Part shown: piece after piece, positions 1 through 10,618 of the stretch
Layout: every line of letters begins with the position of its first letter
Position numbering within the stretch: the first letter of the stretch is position 1
Assembly (NCBI GenBank): GCA_002694745.1
Contig: NZMY01000037.1
Location: forward strand, 1-64,000
Direction of reading: 5' to 3'
DNA from: Croceicoccus sp.
GTDB lineage: Bacteria; Pseudomonadota; Alphaproteobacteria; Sphingomonadales; Sphingomonadaceae
DNA length: 64,000 nucleotides
Position numbers and translations under genes: made by a program
The notes under the pieces: model-generated
Databases searched by the model: none
Seen by the model: the letters and a program-made list of their open reading frames with translations, nothing else
Told to the model about the DNA's origin: nothing

Positions 1-941
1 TCCGAGCTGGCGATCATCTCGTAGAACGTGTCGAGGTACCATCCGAGCTGCGAGATGCCGTAGAACACGCCCGAAAGGATCAGCTCGGCCGCCACCAGCT
101 GTCCGATCGACAGCTGGCCCTGGATGATCAGATTGCCGCCCAGCGCCAGCAGGCCCGCGCTCGCCAGCGCATAAACCAGGAAATAGGCCACCGCCTGCGA
201 GAAGCTGTAGCGGAAATATTGCTTGTGCGCCTCGATATAGGCGGCGGTGACGCGTTCGGTGCGGTCCATCGCAAAGCCCATGTGGCGGCTGGACTTGTAG
301 AACCCGTTCGATCCGCCGACGCTTTCCAGCCAGTGCGCCGCCTTGTGCTTTGCATCCGACAGCCCCACCGCGCCCGTCACCGCGCCGCGCCGCCACATGA
401 TCCAGATCAGCATCACGACGAACACCAGCAGCACGTTGAAGGCCAGGAAGAACGGGTGATAGAAGCTGGTGACGGCAAGCCCCACCACGGCCTGAAGGAT
501 GATGGTGAACGCGCCGATCACCAGGCTGGGCACCGATTTTTGCAGCACCGGCATGTCGAAGAAGCGGTTGAACAGATGTTCGCTGTTCGCGTCTGAGAAA
601 TAGGGGTTCTGCGCGTGCACGGCCTTGACCGTGATGCCAGCGACGATGCGCGCGAACAGCCGCCGTTCGAACATCGCCATGACATACAGGCGCAGCGCAC
701 TGAGCGCCGCCACGATCAGCAGCAGCAGCAGCAATATGCCCGACAGCGTCCACAGCGGAGCCGGAAGCGAGGTCCGCGCGACGCTGTTGATCAGCACCTG
801 GACCGAAATCGGCGTGGCCAGCGACAGCAGGGTTATCGCGACGGTATAGACGATGCCGATCCGAACATAGCCGTAATCGGGCCCGATGACTTCCGACATC
901 CACAATGCCGCATCGCGCAATCCCAGTCTTTGTCCCGCCAC
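1..941 (-). CDS. ABC exporter, transmembrane part (3' end beyond window)
   Basis: The frame is open from a GTG at 941 to the left edge, giving about 313 visible residues. GTG is chosen because an AAGGGG ribosome site lies 7 bases upstream; the ATG at 899 has none. Visible are several long hydrophobic segments typical of an ABC exporter membrane domain (for example around VAITLLSLATPISVQVL and GILLLLLLIVAALSALRLYV), joined by charged coupling regions. No Walker A or signature motif is visible; if the protein is a fused half-transporter, the nucleotide-binding domain lies off the left edge. It is transcribed away from the NRPS gene and shares about 400 bp of upstream DNA with it. Export of the NRPS product is the obvious guess but is inferred from position only. 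It could also be a type I secretion permease. Confidence 0.75.
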   Translation of the reverse strand, partial: MAGQRLGLRDAALWMSEVIGPDYGYVRIGIVYTVAITLLSLATPISVQVLINSVARTSLPAPLWTLSGILLLLLLIVAALSALRLYVMAMFERRLFARIVAGITVKAVHAQNPYFSDANSEHLFNRFFDMPVLQKSVPSLVIGAFTIILQAVVGLAVTSFYHPFFLAFNVLLVFVVMLIWIMWRRGAVTGAVGLSDAKHKAAHWLESVGGSNGFYKSSRHMGFAMDRTERVTAAYIEAHKQYFRYSFSQAVAYFLVYALASAGLLALGGNLIIQGQLSIGQLVAAELILSGVFYGISQLGWYLDTFYEMIASS

Positions 942-1343
942 TCTAGCCCCTTGATCGATCAAACTGTTCGCAGTCGCGGTACATATGGAGACAGGCGGCC
1001 GACTGAAAGCGGCCCTTGATGTCCCGAATGTAATTTATTGTTTCCGTCCGGCTATCCATAACGACATCTGTTGCCGCTGGCCACGCCGGCGACGCGCCAA
1101 CCATGCCGGGCAGGGGAAGGCACCGGTCGGGCCGGGCCTGCCGAAGATGCGACCGTCGCCCTTAACAGCAAAGTGCCCGTTGTTGTTGTTCGGTTCAGAA
1201 ATGGCACGACTTTGACTTCAGATTTTCTTTTGCAGGATGCTCCGCTAATATTCGGGGCGACGCTCGGGTGATCGGGCGGCTTTGGCCTTTTTCGCGCGCC
1301 GGGGGGCATTATGCGCGGCGGGCGATGGAGGGGGCAAGGCCGC
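942..1343. promoter_or_regulatory. divergent intergenic region, ABC exporter / NRPS
   Basis: No credible gene here. It must hold both divergent promoters. An AT-rich patch lies at about 1029-1064. Toward the NRPS there is a TTGACT at 1212-1217 and a TAATAT at 1246-1251, but they are 28 bases apart, so they cannot be one ordinary sigma-70 promoter. A GTT run (CCGTTGTTGTTGTTCGG) lies at about 1180. A weak ATG at 1311 has a G-run before it and would add 11 residues to the NRPS. Confidence 0.35.
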
Positions 1344-4300
1344 ATGGGGCCGGATCATATTGCATATCTCGTGACAGAGGATCGCGGCGAAGCCGTGCCT
1401 GATGCCGATACCGGACCCGAGAGCGCCGACAGCCTGTCCGCAAGGTTTCGGGATGTCGCGCGCGCACAGGGCGCCAAGGTGGCTGCCCGCTGCGGCGAGC
1501 AAGAACTGTCCTATGCCGCGCTGGACCGGCTTTCGAGCCAGCTAGCCAATCGGCTCAGGCGCATGGGCGTGTCGGGGGGCGCGCTTGTCGGCCTGCATGT
1601 CGGCCGCGATCTCGATATTCTCGTTGGCATATTGGGCATCATCAAGGCGGGCGGCGCCTATCTGCCGATGGATCCCGTCTATCCCGCCGACCGTCTCGCC
1701 TTCATGGCGGATGACGCCAATGTGGGGATCATCGTTACAAGGGGCGCGCTGGCGGGCAATCTGGTCGATACCGGGGCCGTTCTTGTCGATATCGGCGATT
1801 GCGGCGGCGAAAGCGCGTCATCTCCGCTCGCGGAAACGGGCGGCGGTGATCTGGCCTATGTGATCTATACTTCGGGTTCGACCGGCAAGCCCAAGGGTGT
1901 GGCCGTCAGCCATGCCAACGTATTGCGCCTGTTCGATTCGACGCAGCACTGGTTCGGTTTCGGCAGCGACGACGTCTGGACGCTGTTTCATTCCTATTCC
2001 TTCGATTTCTCGGTGTGGGAAATCTGGGGCGCGCTGCTTTACGGCGGATGCGTCGTGGTGGTCCCCGTGGAAGTGGGCCGATCGACCGAGGCGTTTCGCA
2101 GCCTTGTCCTTGCCGAAGGGGTAACGGTGCTCAACCAGACCCCGTCCGCCTTTCGCCGCTTCATCCAGGCGGACCGCGCCGCTGCGCCCGCCGATTATGC
2201 GCTGCGCCATGTGATATTCGGCGGCGAGGCGCTGGAGTTTCAGTCGCTGCGCCCGTGGTTCGCCCGCTATGGAGACCGATCGCCCCGCCTAATCAACATG
2301 TACGGCATTACCGAGACGACGGTGCATGTCACCTATCGCCCGGTCACGGTGAACGACCTCGATGCAGGACGCGGCAGCATCATCGGAGAGCCGATACCCG
2401 ACCTCACGCTTCACATTCTGGACGAGAACATGCGTCCCGTCCCCACCGGTGTCAGCGGCGAGATCTATGTCGGCGGCGCAGGGGTCGCGTCGGGCTATCT
2501 CAACCGCCCCGAACTGACGGCGCAGCGCTTCCTTGCCGATCCGTTTTCTTCGGACCGCAATGCACGGCTGTATCGCACCGGTGACCTTGCCTTGCGCAAC
2601 CGGGAAGGGGAGATCGAATATCTCGGCCGCGCCGACCATCAGGTGAAGATCCGCGGCTTTCGCATCGAGCTGGGCGAGATCGAAGCGCAGATCACCCGCG
2701 ACGAGGCGATTCGGAACGCCGCCGTCATCGCGCGGCCCGACCGTTCGGGGGAACAGCAGATCGTCGCCTATCTGGTGACCGACCAGACCGCGCACGAGGG
2801 ACTAGCCGCCCGCCTGCGGGCGCGGCTGAGGGCCGTATTGCCCGATTACATGCTGCCCGCTCATTTTGTTCTGATCGACGATCTGCCGCTGACGGAAAAC
2901 GGCAAGCTCGACCGCGCGCGGCTTCCCGAACCGGGGCAGGCACGCGCCAGCGCGGCCTATGTCGCGCCCAGGGGTGAGCGGCAGGAACTGATCGCGCGCA
3001 TCTGGTCGGACGTGCTGGGCGTCGAACAAATGGGCGCGCATGACGATTTCTTCGAACTGGGCGGCCATTCGCTGTTGATCATCGACGTGCTGCAACGGCT
3101 TCGGGCGCATGGTCTGCACGTCTCCGCCGGCGACATGTTCCTGACGCCCACCATCGCGGCCATCGCCGATCTGGCAGAGCAGCACGGATCGACTGAAGCC
3201 ATCGCCCTCAGCAATATTCCGCCCGATTGCGACGCGATCCGGCCCGATATGCTGGATCTGGTCACGCTGGACGAGGATGAGATTGCGCTGATCGAACGCA
3301 CGGTTCCGGGCGGGGCCGCGAATATTCAGGACATTTATCCGCTCACCCCGCTGCAGGAAGGCATCTTCTATCACCACCGCGTTTCGGCCAGCGGCGATCC
3401 CTATCTGGTCACGACACTGATGGCCGCCCGCTCGCGCGAACAGGCGATGCGCTATGCCGCGGCGGTGCAGTCCGTGGTGAACCGTCACGACATCCTGCGC
3501 AGCGCCTTTCTGGCCGAGGGCCTGCGTCATCCGGTGCAAGTCGTGTGCCGCGAAGCGCGCGTGTCGGTCGAGGAGATGCAGTTCGAGCCTGCCGAGGGCG
3601 ATGTCGCCGGGCAATTGCTCGACCGTTTCGATATGCGTCATCACCGGCTGGCGGTCGATCGCGCTCCGGCCATACGGCTCTATATCGCGCAGGATCCGGC
3701 GAACGAGCGCTGGCTGATCCTGCGTTCGCATCACCATCTGATAGAGGACCACACGACCGACGAGCTGATGAGCGGCGAGATCGCGGCGCTGATGGCGGAC
3801 GGTGGCGCGGATCTTCCCGAACCGCTGCCGTTTCGCGCATTCGTCGCGCGTACCGCTGACAAGGCGGAGGCACCGGAATCGCGCGAATGGTTCGGCGAAT
3901 TGCTGGGCGATCTGGATGAACCGACTGCCGCTTTCGGCCTGACCGAAACGGCGCAGGATGAACCGATAAAGGATGCGCGGCTGCGGCTGGACGACGGCCT
4001 ATCGGAACGGCTGCGCATTATTGCCAGATCGCGCGGCGTAGGCGTCGCCAGCCTGTTCCACCTCGCCTGGGGGCTGGTGGTCGGACAAAGCTGCGGACGC
4101 GGCGATGTCGTTTTCGGTACCGTCCTGTTCGGGCGGATGCAGGCGGGCGATCATGCGGATCGCATCCTTGGCCCGATGATCAATACGCTTCCGCTGCGCC
4201 TGCGCTTTGCGGGCCGCAGCGTGGCCGAAGCGCTGACCGACACGCATGAGCTGCTGGCCGGATTGCTGCGCCACGAACATGCGTCGCTGGCCATGGCGCA

Positions 4301-7300
4301 GGCCTGCAGCAGGCTCGCGCCGGGTGTTCCGCTGTTCAATGCGCTGATCAATTTCCGCCATGTGCAGATCCGCGGCGGGCGCGAGAGTACCAGGGTCCAC
4401 GCGATGGGTCCGGCGATCGAGGCGATGGGGCTTGAGCTTCTGTCCTTCACCGAAAGGACGAATTACGCGCTCGAACTGTCGGTCGATGATCTTGGCGACG
4501 GCTTCATGGTGGAGGCGCAGTCGCGTCATCCGGTGGATCCCGCCATATTGTGCGACGCCGTGGCGGCCGCGCTGGAAGATATCGCCGCAAAGCTTGAGTT
4601 CGAGCCCGATGCGAGGACGGAGGACGTCCGCATTCTCTCCGCCGCTGCCGAGCGGCGATTGCTGCACGATTTCAACGACACCGCCACCGAATTCGGCACG
4701 CCCCAGCGCCTCCACGCCGCCTTCGAGGGGCAGGCGGCCCGCACACCCCAGGCGGTCGCGCTGGAGTTAGAGGGGCGCGAGATGTCCTATGGCGAACTCG
4801 ACCGCCGCGCCAATGCGCTGGCGCGCGCCATGCGCCAGGCGGGTGTGAGACGGGACGCGCTTGTCGGCGTATGCGCCGAACGCAGCTTCGAGATGGTCGT
4901 CGCGCTTTATGCCGCGCTGAAGGCAGGCGGTGCCTATGTGCCGCTGGACCCGTCGCTGCCTGCGGCGCGCCTTGCCGACATGCTGGCGGATGCCGCACCG
5001 AAAGTGGTTTTGTGCCAGCCGCATCTGCGCGACCGTATCGCGGGCTTCGAAGGCAAGATCCTCGATCTCGACCTCGCGGCGGAAACGGAAATCGCGAACG
5101 GCGCCCCGCTTTTAGACGAGGGCGAGCCGGGCGACCTTGCCTATGTAATCTTCACATCGGGCTCCACCGGGCGGCCCAAGGCGGCAATGAACGAACATCG
5201 CGGCATCGTGAACCGGCTGAACTGGATGCAGGCGCAATACGGCCTGACGGCAGACGACCGGGTGCTTCAGAAAACGCCGTTCAGTTTCGACGTGTCGGTC
5301 TGGGAATTCTTCTGGCCGCTGATGGTCGGCGCAAGGCTGGTGATCGCGCGGCCCGATGGCCACCGTGACAGCGGCTATTTGGCCGAACTGATCCGGTCGC
5401 GCGCCATCACCACGCTGCATTTCGTCCCGTCGATGCTGCGCGTGTTTCTCGAGGAACCGGCCGCCGCCGATTGCCCGTCGATCCGCCGCGTCATCTGCAG
5501 CGGAGAGGCGCTGACCCACGATCTTCAGACCGCCTTCTTCGATCGCTTCGCAGAGGCGGATTTGCATAATCTGTATGGCCCGACCGAAGCGGGTGTCGAC
5601 GTCACCCACTGGACTTGCCGCCGGGACGCGCAGGGCACCATCGTTCCCATCGGCAGGCCGGTCGCGAACACACGCATCCATATTCTCGACGATCGCCTGC
5701 GGCCCGTTCTGCAAGGCGCGCCGGGCCATGTGTTCATCGGCGGGGTGCAGGTCGGTCGCGGCTATCTCGGCCAGGGCGAACTCACTGCGGAGCGGTTTGT
5801 TGCGGATCCGTTTTCGGGCGATCCCGCGGCTCGCATCTACCGGACGGGCGACGTCGGGCGATATCTGCCGGACGGCACCATCGAATATCTGGGGCGCAGC
5901 GATTTCCAGGTGAAGATCCGCGGCCAGCGCATCGAACTGGGCGAGATCGAGGCGCGGCTGGAAGAGATCGAAGGCATCACGCAAGGCGTCGTCCTGGCGC
6001 GCGAGGATCCCGTGCAGGGCGCGCAGCTGATCGCCTATTATATCGCGTCGGACCAGCCAATCGATCCGGCACACCTGTCCGCGGAACTGGGGCGCTCGCT
6101 GCCGTCCTATATGGTGCCGGCTATTTTCGTCGAACTGGCGGAGATGCCGCTGACCTCCAGCGGAAAAATCGACCGCAAGGCCTTGCCCGAGCCCGGACCT
6201 GCCGAGCGCCAGCGCAGCGCTACGCCGCCGCGCGACGATGTCGAACGGGCGATGGCGGCGATCTGGCAGGACATGCTGGGCGCATCGGAAATCGGCATAG
6301 ACGAGGATTTCTTCGCGCTCGGCGGTCATTCGCTGTTGGCGTTGCAGATGCTGGTCCGGCTTGAAAGGCAGATGGGACTGCGTATCCCGATCCGGACGGT
6401 GGTCGAGGGACGGACGATCCGCCGCATCTCGGACGGACTGGAAAACACAGCCGGAACCGATCTTCCCGAGGGGCTGATCCGCCTGCATGGCAGTGTGTCC
6501 CAGCGACCGCTGTTCTGCATACCCGGCGCGGGCGGCGTCGCGCTGCAGTTCGAGAATCTGGCGCGCAAGCTGGAGGGGGACCGCGCGGTCTATGCATTCG
6601 AATTGCACGAGATGGACGCGGGGCCCGCACGCTGGCCGACGATGCAGGATTATACGCAGGCGGTGGCCCGTGCGATGCGCGAGGTGCAGCCGGACGGTCC
6701 CTATTCGCTGATCGGCTTTTCGTCCGGCGGCAATCTGGCAGTCGAGGTCACAGCACTTCTGGAAAGCCAGGGGCAAAAGGTCGACACATTGTGGGTGGTC
6801 GATTCCTATGCGCCGGGCACGATCTATCTGACCAGCCAGCTGGCGCGTTGGAAGGGGCACTTCGACGAGATCGTCGGCCTGCCGCTGCACGAGATACCCG
6901 GCCATCTGCGTTTCCGCGCAAGACGCATGTTTGGCCGTCTGCCAAGACGGCGGCGCGGCGAAACCGAGCTGGAATTCAAACTGCGTCTGGCGGAAGAGCG
7001 CGCCGAAAAAGTGCAGAAAAATTATGCGGCCAGCTCCGTGAAGACCGCGATCCACTGGACCCGCGCCAGCGGCACCATGGCCGAGAATTTCTGGGCCACC
7101 TTCGTCGATCCCACCGAAACGGGCGGCTGGATCGACCTGTGTAGCGAGCTCAAGGTCTATCGCTTCGACTGCGGCCACCACGCCATGTTGAAGGAGCCGC
7201 AGTTGGGCAGGCTGGCGGATCACATTTCCGAAAGTCTGCGTGCCTGCCGTGCGCCCGAACTAGAGTGCGATGGCGGTCACCACATGGCCGTCTGCCGCGA

Positions 7301-7328
7301 ACCAGCGGCCGTCGAACCTTGTGCCTGA
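1344..7328 (+). CDS. dimodular NRPS, A(Thr)-T-C-A(Ser)-T-TE
   Basis: A 1994-residue cytoplasmic peptide synthetase. ATG 1344 is preferred over ATG 1311 because GGAGGGGG lies 9 bases upstream. Domain order: A1 (about 35-520; YTSGSTGKPKG, VKIRGFRIELGEIE), T1 (GGHSLL, Ser576), C (about 658-1095; HHLIEDH with catalytic-type His798), A2 (about 1105-1590; FTSGSTGRPK), T2 (GGHSLL, Ser1663) and TE (about 1700-1955; GFSSG, Ser1793, with VVDSYAPG and CGHH supplying Asp and His). Aligned to the GrsA pocket, A1 reads D-F-W-N-I-G-M-V-H, the classical threonine code. A2 reads D-V-W-H-I-S-L-V-D, a serine code. With no leading C domain, module 1 should start the chain, so a Thr-Ser dipeptide released or cyclised by TE is the simplest product. 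I see no epimerase, methyltransferase or MbtH-like partner. The product is an inference; further tailoring genes may lie left of the window. Confidence 0.93.
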   Translation: MGPDHIAYLVTEDRGEAVPDADTGPESADSLSARFRDVARAQGAKVAARCGEQELSYAALDRLSSQLANRLRRMGVSGGALVGLHVGRDLDILVGILGIIKAGGAYLPMDPVYPADRLAFMADDANVGIIVTRGALAGNLVDTGAVLVDIGDCGGESASSPLAETGGGDLAYVIYTSGSTGKPKGVAVSHANVLRLFDSTQHWFGFGSDDVWTLFHSYSFDFSVWEIWGALLYGGCVVVVPVEVGRSTEAFRSLVLAEGVTVLNQTPSAFRRFIQADRAAAPADYALRHVIFGGEALEFQSLRPWFARYGDRSPRLINMYGITETTVHVTYRPVTVNDLDAGRGSIIGEPIPDLTLHILDENMRPVPTGVSGEIYVGGAGVASGYLNRPELTAQRFLADPFSSDRNARLYRTGDLALRNREGEIEYLGRADHQVKIRGFRIELGEIEAQITRDEAIRNAAVIARPDRSGEQQIVAYLVTDQTAHEGLAARLRARLRAVLPDYMLPAHFVLIDDLPLTENGKLDRARLPEPGQARASAAYVAPRGERQELIARIWSDVLGVEQMGAHDDFFELGGHSLLIIDVLQRLRAHGLHVSAGDMFLTPTIAAIADLAEQHGSTEAIALSNIPPDCDAIRPDMLDLVTLDEDEIALIERTVPGGAANIQDIYPLTPLQEGIFYHHRVSASGDPYLVTTLMAARSREQAMRYAAAVQSVVNRHDILRSAFLAEGLRHPVQVVCREARVSVEEMQFEPAEGDVAGQLLDRFDMRHHRLAVDRAPAIRLYIAQDPANERWLILRSHHHLIEDHTTDELMSGEIAALMADGGADLPEPLPFRAFVARTADKAEAPESREWFGELLGDLDEPTAAFGLTETAQDEPIKDARLRLDDGLSERLRIIARSRGVGVASLFHLAWGLVVGQSCGRGDVVFGTVLFGRMQAGDHADRILGPMINTLPLRLRFAGRSVAEALTDTHELLAGLLRHEHASLAMAQACSRLAPGVPLFNALINFRHVQIRGGRESTRVHAMGPAIEAMGLELLSFTERTNYALELSVDDLGDGFMVEAQSRHPVDPAILCDAVAAALEDIAAKLEFEPDARTEDVRILSAAAERRLLHDFNDTATEFGTPQRLHAAFEGQAARTPQAVALELEGREMSYGELDRRANALARAMRQAGVRRDALVGVCAERSFEMVVALYAALKAGGAYVPLDPSLPAARLADMLADAAPKVVLCQPHLRDRIAGFEGKILDLDLAAETEIANGAPLLDEGEPGDLAYVIFTSGSTGRPKAAMNEHRGIVNRLNWMQAQYGLTADDRVLQKTPFSFDVSVWEFFWPLMVGARLVIARPDGHRDSGYLAELIRSRAITTLHFVPSMLRVFLEEPAAADCPSIRRVICSGEALTHDLQTAFFDRFAEADLHNLYGPTEAGVDVTHWTCRRDAQGTIVPIGRPVANTRIHILDDRLRPVLQGAPGHVFIGGVQVGRGYLGQGELTAERFVADPFSGDPAARIYRTGDVGRYLPDGTIEYLGRSDFQVKIRGQRIELGEIEARLEEIEGITQGVVLAREDPVQGAQLIAYYIASDQPIDPAHLSAELGRSLPSYMVPAIFVELAEMPLTSSGKIDRKALPEPGPAERQRSATPPRDDVERAMAAIWQDMLGASEIGIDEDFFALGGHSLLALQMLVRLERQMGLRIPIRTVVEGRTIRRISDGLENTAGTDLPEGLIRLHGSVSQRPLFCIPGAGGVALQFENLARKLEGDRAVYAFELHEMDAGPARWPTMQDYTQAVARAMREVQPDGPYSLIGFSSGGNLAVEVTALLESQGQKVDTLWVVDSYAPGTIYLTSQLARWKGHFDEIVGLPLHEIPGHLRFRARRMFGRLPRRRRGETELEFKLRLAEERAEKVQKNYAASSVKTAIHWTRASGTMAENFWATFVDPTETGGWIDLCSELKVYRFDCGHHAMLKEPQLGRLADHISESLRACRAPELECDGGHHMAVCREPAAVEPCA

Positions 7329-7937
7329 CCGGCCCAGACCCTCGATGTCGATACAGGTCGTGACAGCGAAACCGCTTTCCGACGTTTCTACCGCGACCTC
7401 GCGGTAATCGACGAAGGCCCTGCCGATGGGAAACTGCGCCTTGTAGAACGCTTCCTTGGCCGAAAACATCAGGGTCGCGGCGGCGCGGCGCTCGTCCTGC
7501 GGCAGCAGTGCCAGTCGCTCGCGCTCCTCGGTCCTGAACAGCAGGTCCTGCAACTCGTCCGTTACGGCCCGTCGCTGTTCGACGTCGATGCCGATTGATC
7601 GCGCCGTAACGTTAGCCGCGACGACCGCCATGGCGATCGTGCCGCTGTGCGAGATGCTTCCGATCGCGCCTTGCGGCCAGATCGGCATGCCCCGTTCCCC
7701 GCGCAGCACGGGCGCGTCGCCATAGCCCAGTGCATCGAGGCAGCTTCGCGCGCAGGCCCGGCCAGCGAGGAATTCGTCTCGCCTTCGTTCCGCAGCGCCG
7801 GCGACCAGCACAGCCTCTGCCGGGTGGTGCCGCGCGCCGGTCAGCGGAATCGCGCATCCGCACGCAGCGACGGGAAAGTCGAACAGGCCGCGCAAGGCGG
7901 GCAGGTCTTCGATCCTGTCGGCGGATATCGGCACCAT
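7260..7937 (-). CDS. 4'-phosphopantetheinyl transferase, Sfp/EntD type
   Basis: A 225-residue enzyme that moves phosphopantetheine from CoA onto carrier-protein serines. It carries the family signatures in order: FLAGRACAR (about 54-62), GSISHSG (about 92-98), IGIDVE (about 114-119, Mg-binding acidic pair) and FSAKEAFYK (about 158-166). This layout is the EntD/PcpS-like branch used for secondary metabolism rather than AcpS. It is convergent with the NRPS gene and the two coding regions overlap tail to tail by 69 bp (7260-7328). The obvious clients are Ser576 and Ser1663 of that NRPS. The ATG at 7937 has only a weak upstream purine stretch, so the start is moderately certain. Confidence 0.92.
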   Translation of the reverse strand: MVPISADRIEDLPALRGLFDFPVAACGCAIPLTGARHHPAEAVLVAGAAERRRDEFLAGRACARSCLDALGYGDAPVLRGERGMPIWPQGAIGSISHSGTIAMAVVAANVTARSIGIDVEQRRAVTDELQDLLFRTEERERLALLPQDERRAAATLMFSAKEAFYKAQFPIGRAFVDYREVAVETSESGFAVTTCIDIEGLGRSGTRFDGRWFAADGHVVTAIAL

Positions 7938-8078
7938 CCGCCGGATCTAGCGCGGATTTGCGGCTTTCCCAAACGGGATGAGGGCTGAACGCGGCTTTCG
8001 GGCAGGCATATCGATGATCCCACAGGCAAATGCGGCAACGCCTTCGACAATCGCGGCAAGCGGTCCTAGATTGCGGGC

Positions 8079-9980
<1,902 letters not shown>

Positions 9981-9991
9981 GGATCAAGACG

Positions 9992-10336
9992 ATGAAATCG
10001 ATGGAAGAAATGTTCCAGGCCGCCCAGCAGGCCGCGCAGAACATCCAGAAGCAGATGAACGAGGCGCAGGCCACGCTCGACGCGATCGAGGTCGAAGGCG
10101 TTTCGGGCGGCGGGCTGGTCAAGATCCGCTGCACCGCCAAGGGCCGCATCCTGGGCGTCGCCATCGACGACAGCCTGATCGTGCCTGCCGAAAAGCAGAT
10201 GCTGGAGGACCTGATCGCCGCCGCGTTCAACGATGCGCGCACCCGCGCCGACCAGCGCGCGAACGAGGAGATGCAGAAGGTCCAGCAAGGCGCAGGCCTT
10301 CCGCCGGGCTTCGACCTGTCGAAACTGGGCATCTGA
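9992..10336 (+). CDS. nucleoid-associated protein, YbaB/EbfC family
   Basis: A 114-residue small DNA-binding protein of the YbaB/EbfC family, which forms dimers that bind and bridge DNA. Seen here: a helical N-terminus rich in Gln/Met (EEMFQAAQQAAQNIQKQM), the conserved central strand GVSGGGLVKIRCTAKG, and a helical C-terminus ending PPGFDLSKLGI. The typical length is about 100-115 residues. It follows dnaX by 11 bp and is preceded by an AAGGAT ribosome site, so the two are very likely cotranscribed, as in many bacteria. Confidence 0.93.
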   Translation: MKSMEEMFQAAQQAAQNIQKQMNEAQATLDAIEVEGVSGGGLVKIRCTAKGRILGVAIDDSLIVPAEKQMLEDLIAAAFNDARTRADQRANEEMQKVQQGAGLPPGFDLSKLGI

Positions 10337-10381
10337 AGGCACCGTTTCACCTCATCCAATTCGGATTAGTGCGGCGGGGCG

Positions 10382-10410
10382 CTTGTCCCTTGCTGCAGAT
10401 GCACCATATT
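10382..10410 (+). promoter_or_regulatory. candidate heat-shock (sigma-32) promoter of lon
   Basis: CTTG at 10382-10385 and CACCATAT at 10402-10409 resemble the sigma-32 -35 (CTTGAA) and -10 (CCCCATnT) elements at a workable spacing. The site lies about 210 bp upstream of lon, a classical heat-shock gene. It was found by eye and has no experimental support. Confidence 0.4.
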
Positions 10411-10436
10411 CAGCCGGAACAGCCCGCCGCCCCTTC

Positions 10437-10466
10437 GCCAGATCGCCGACAAATGGCGAATCTGGC
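10437..10466 (+). promoter_or_regulatory. inverted repeat in the presumed lon leader
   Basis: GCCAGATCGCC (10437-10447) pairs with GGCGAATCTGGC (10455-10466) around a 7-base loop, with one bulged A. No T-run follows, so it is not a clear terminator of ybaB. It would lie in the 5' untranslated region if the promoter near 10382 is used. Confidence 0.45.
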
Positions 10467-10618
10467 AGAAAAGGGTCGAAAACGGAGCAGACAGGCTCCT
10501 CTCATCGGCGGGCAGGCGTATAAAGGCGGCATCGGGCTGCAATGCCAGATCGCAATGTCGCCACTCGGCGCATGGGGCTGTGAAAGCCTGCGTGCGCCGG
10601 TCAATCGGAAAGTGACAG

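Noticed and set aside
5112-7223. 703-codon open frame on the minus strand inside the NRPS gene
   Set aside because: It mirrors the NRPS A2-TE region codon by codon; long antisense frames are common in GC-rich genes, and the product has no recognisable domain.
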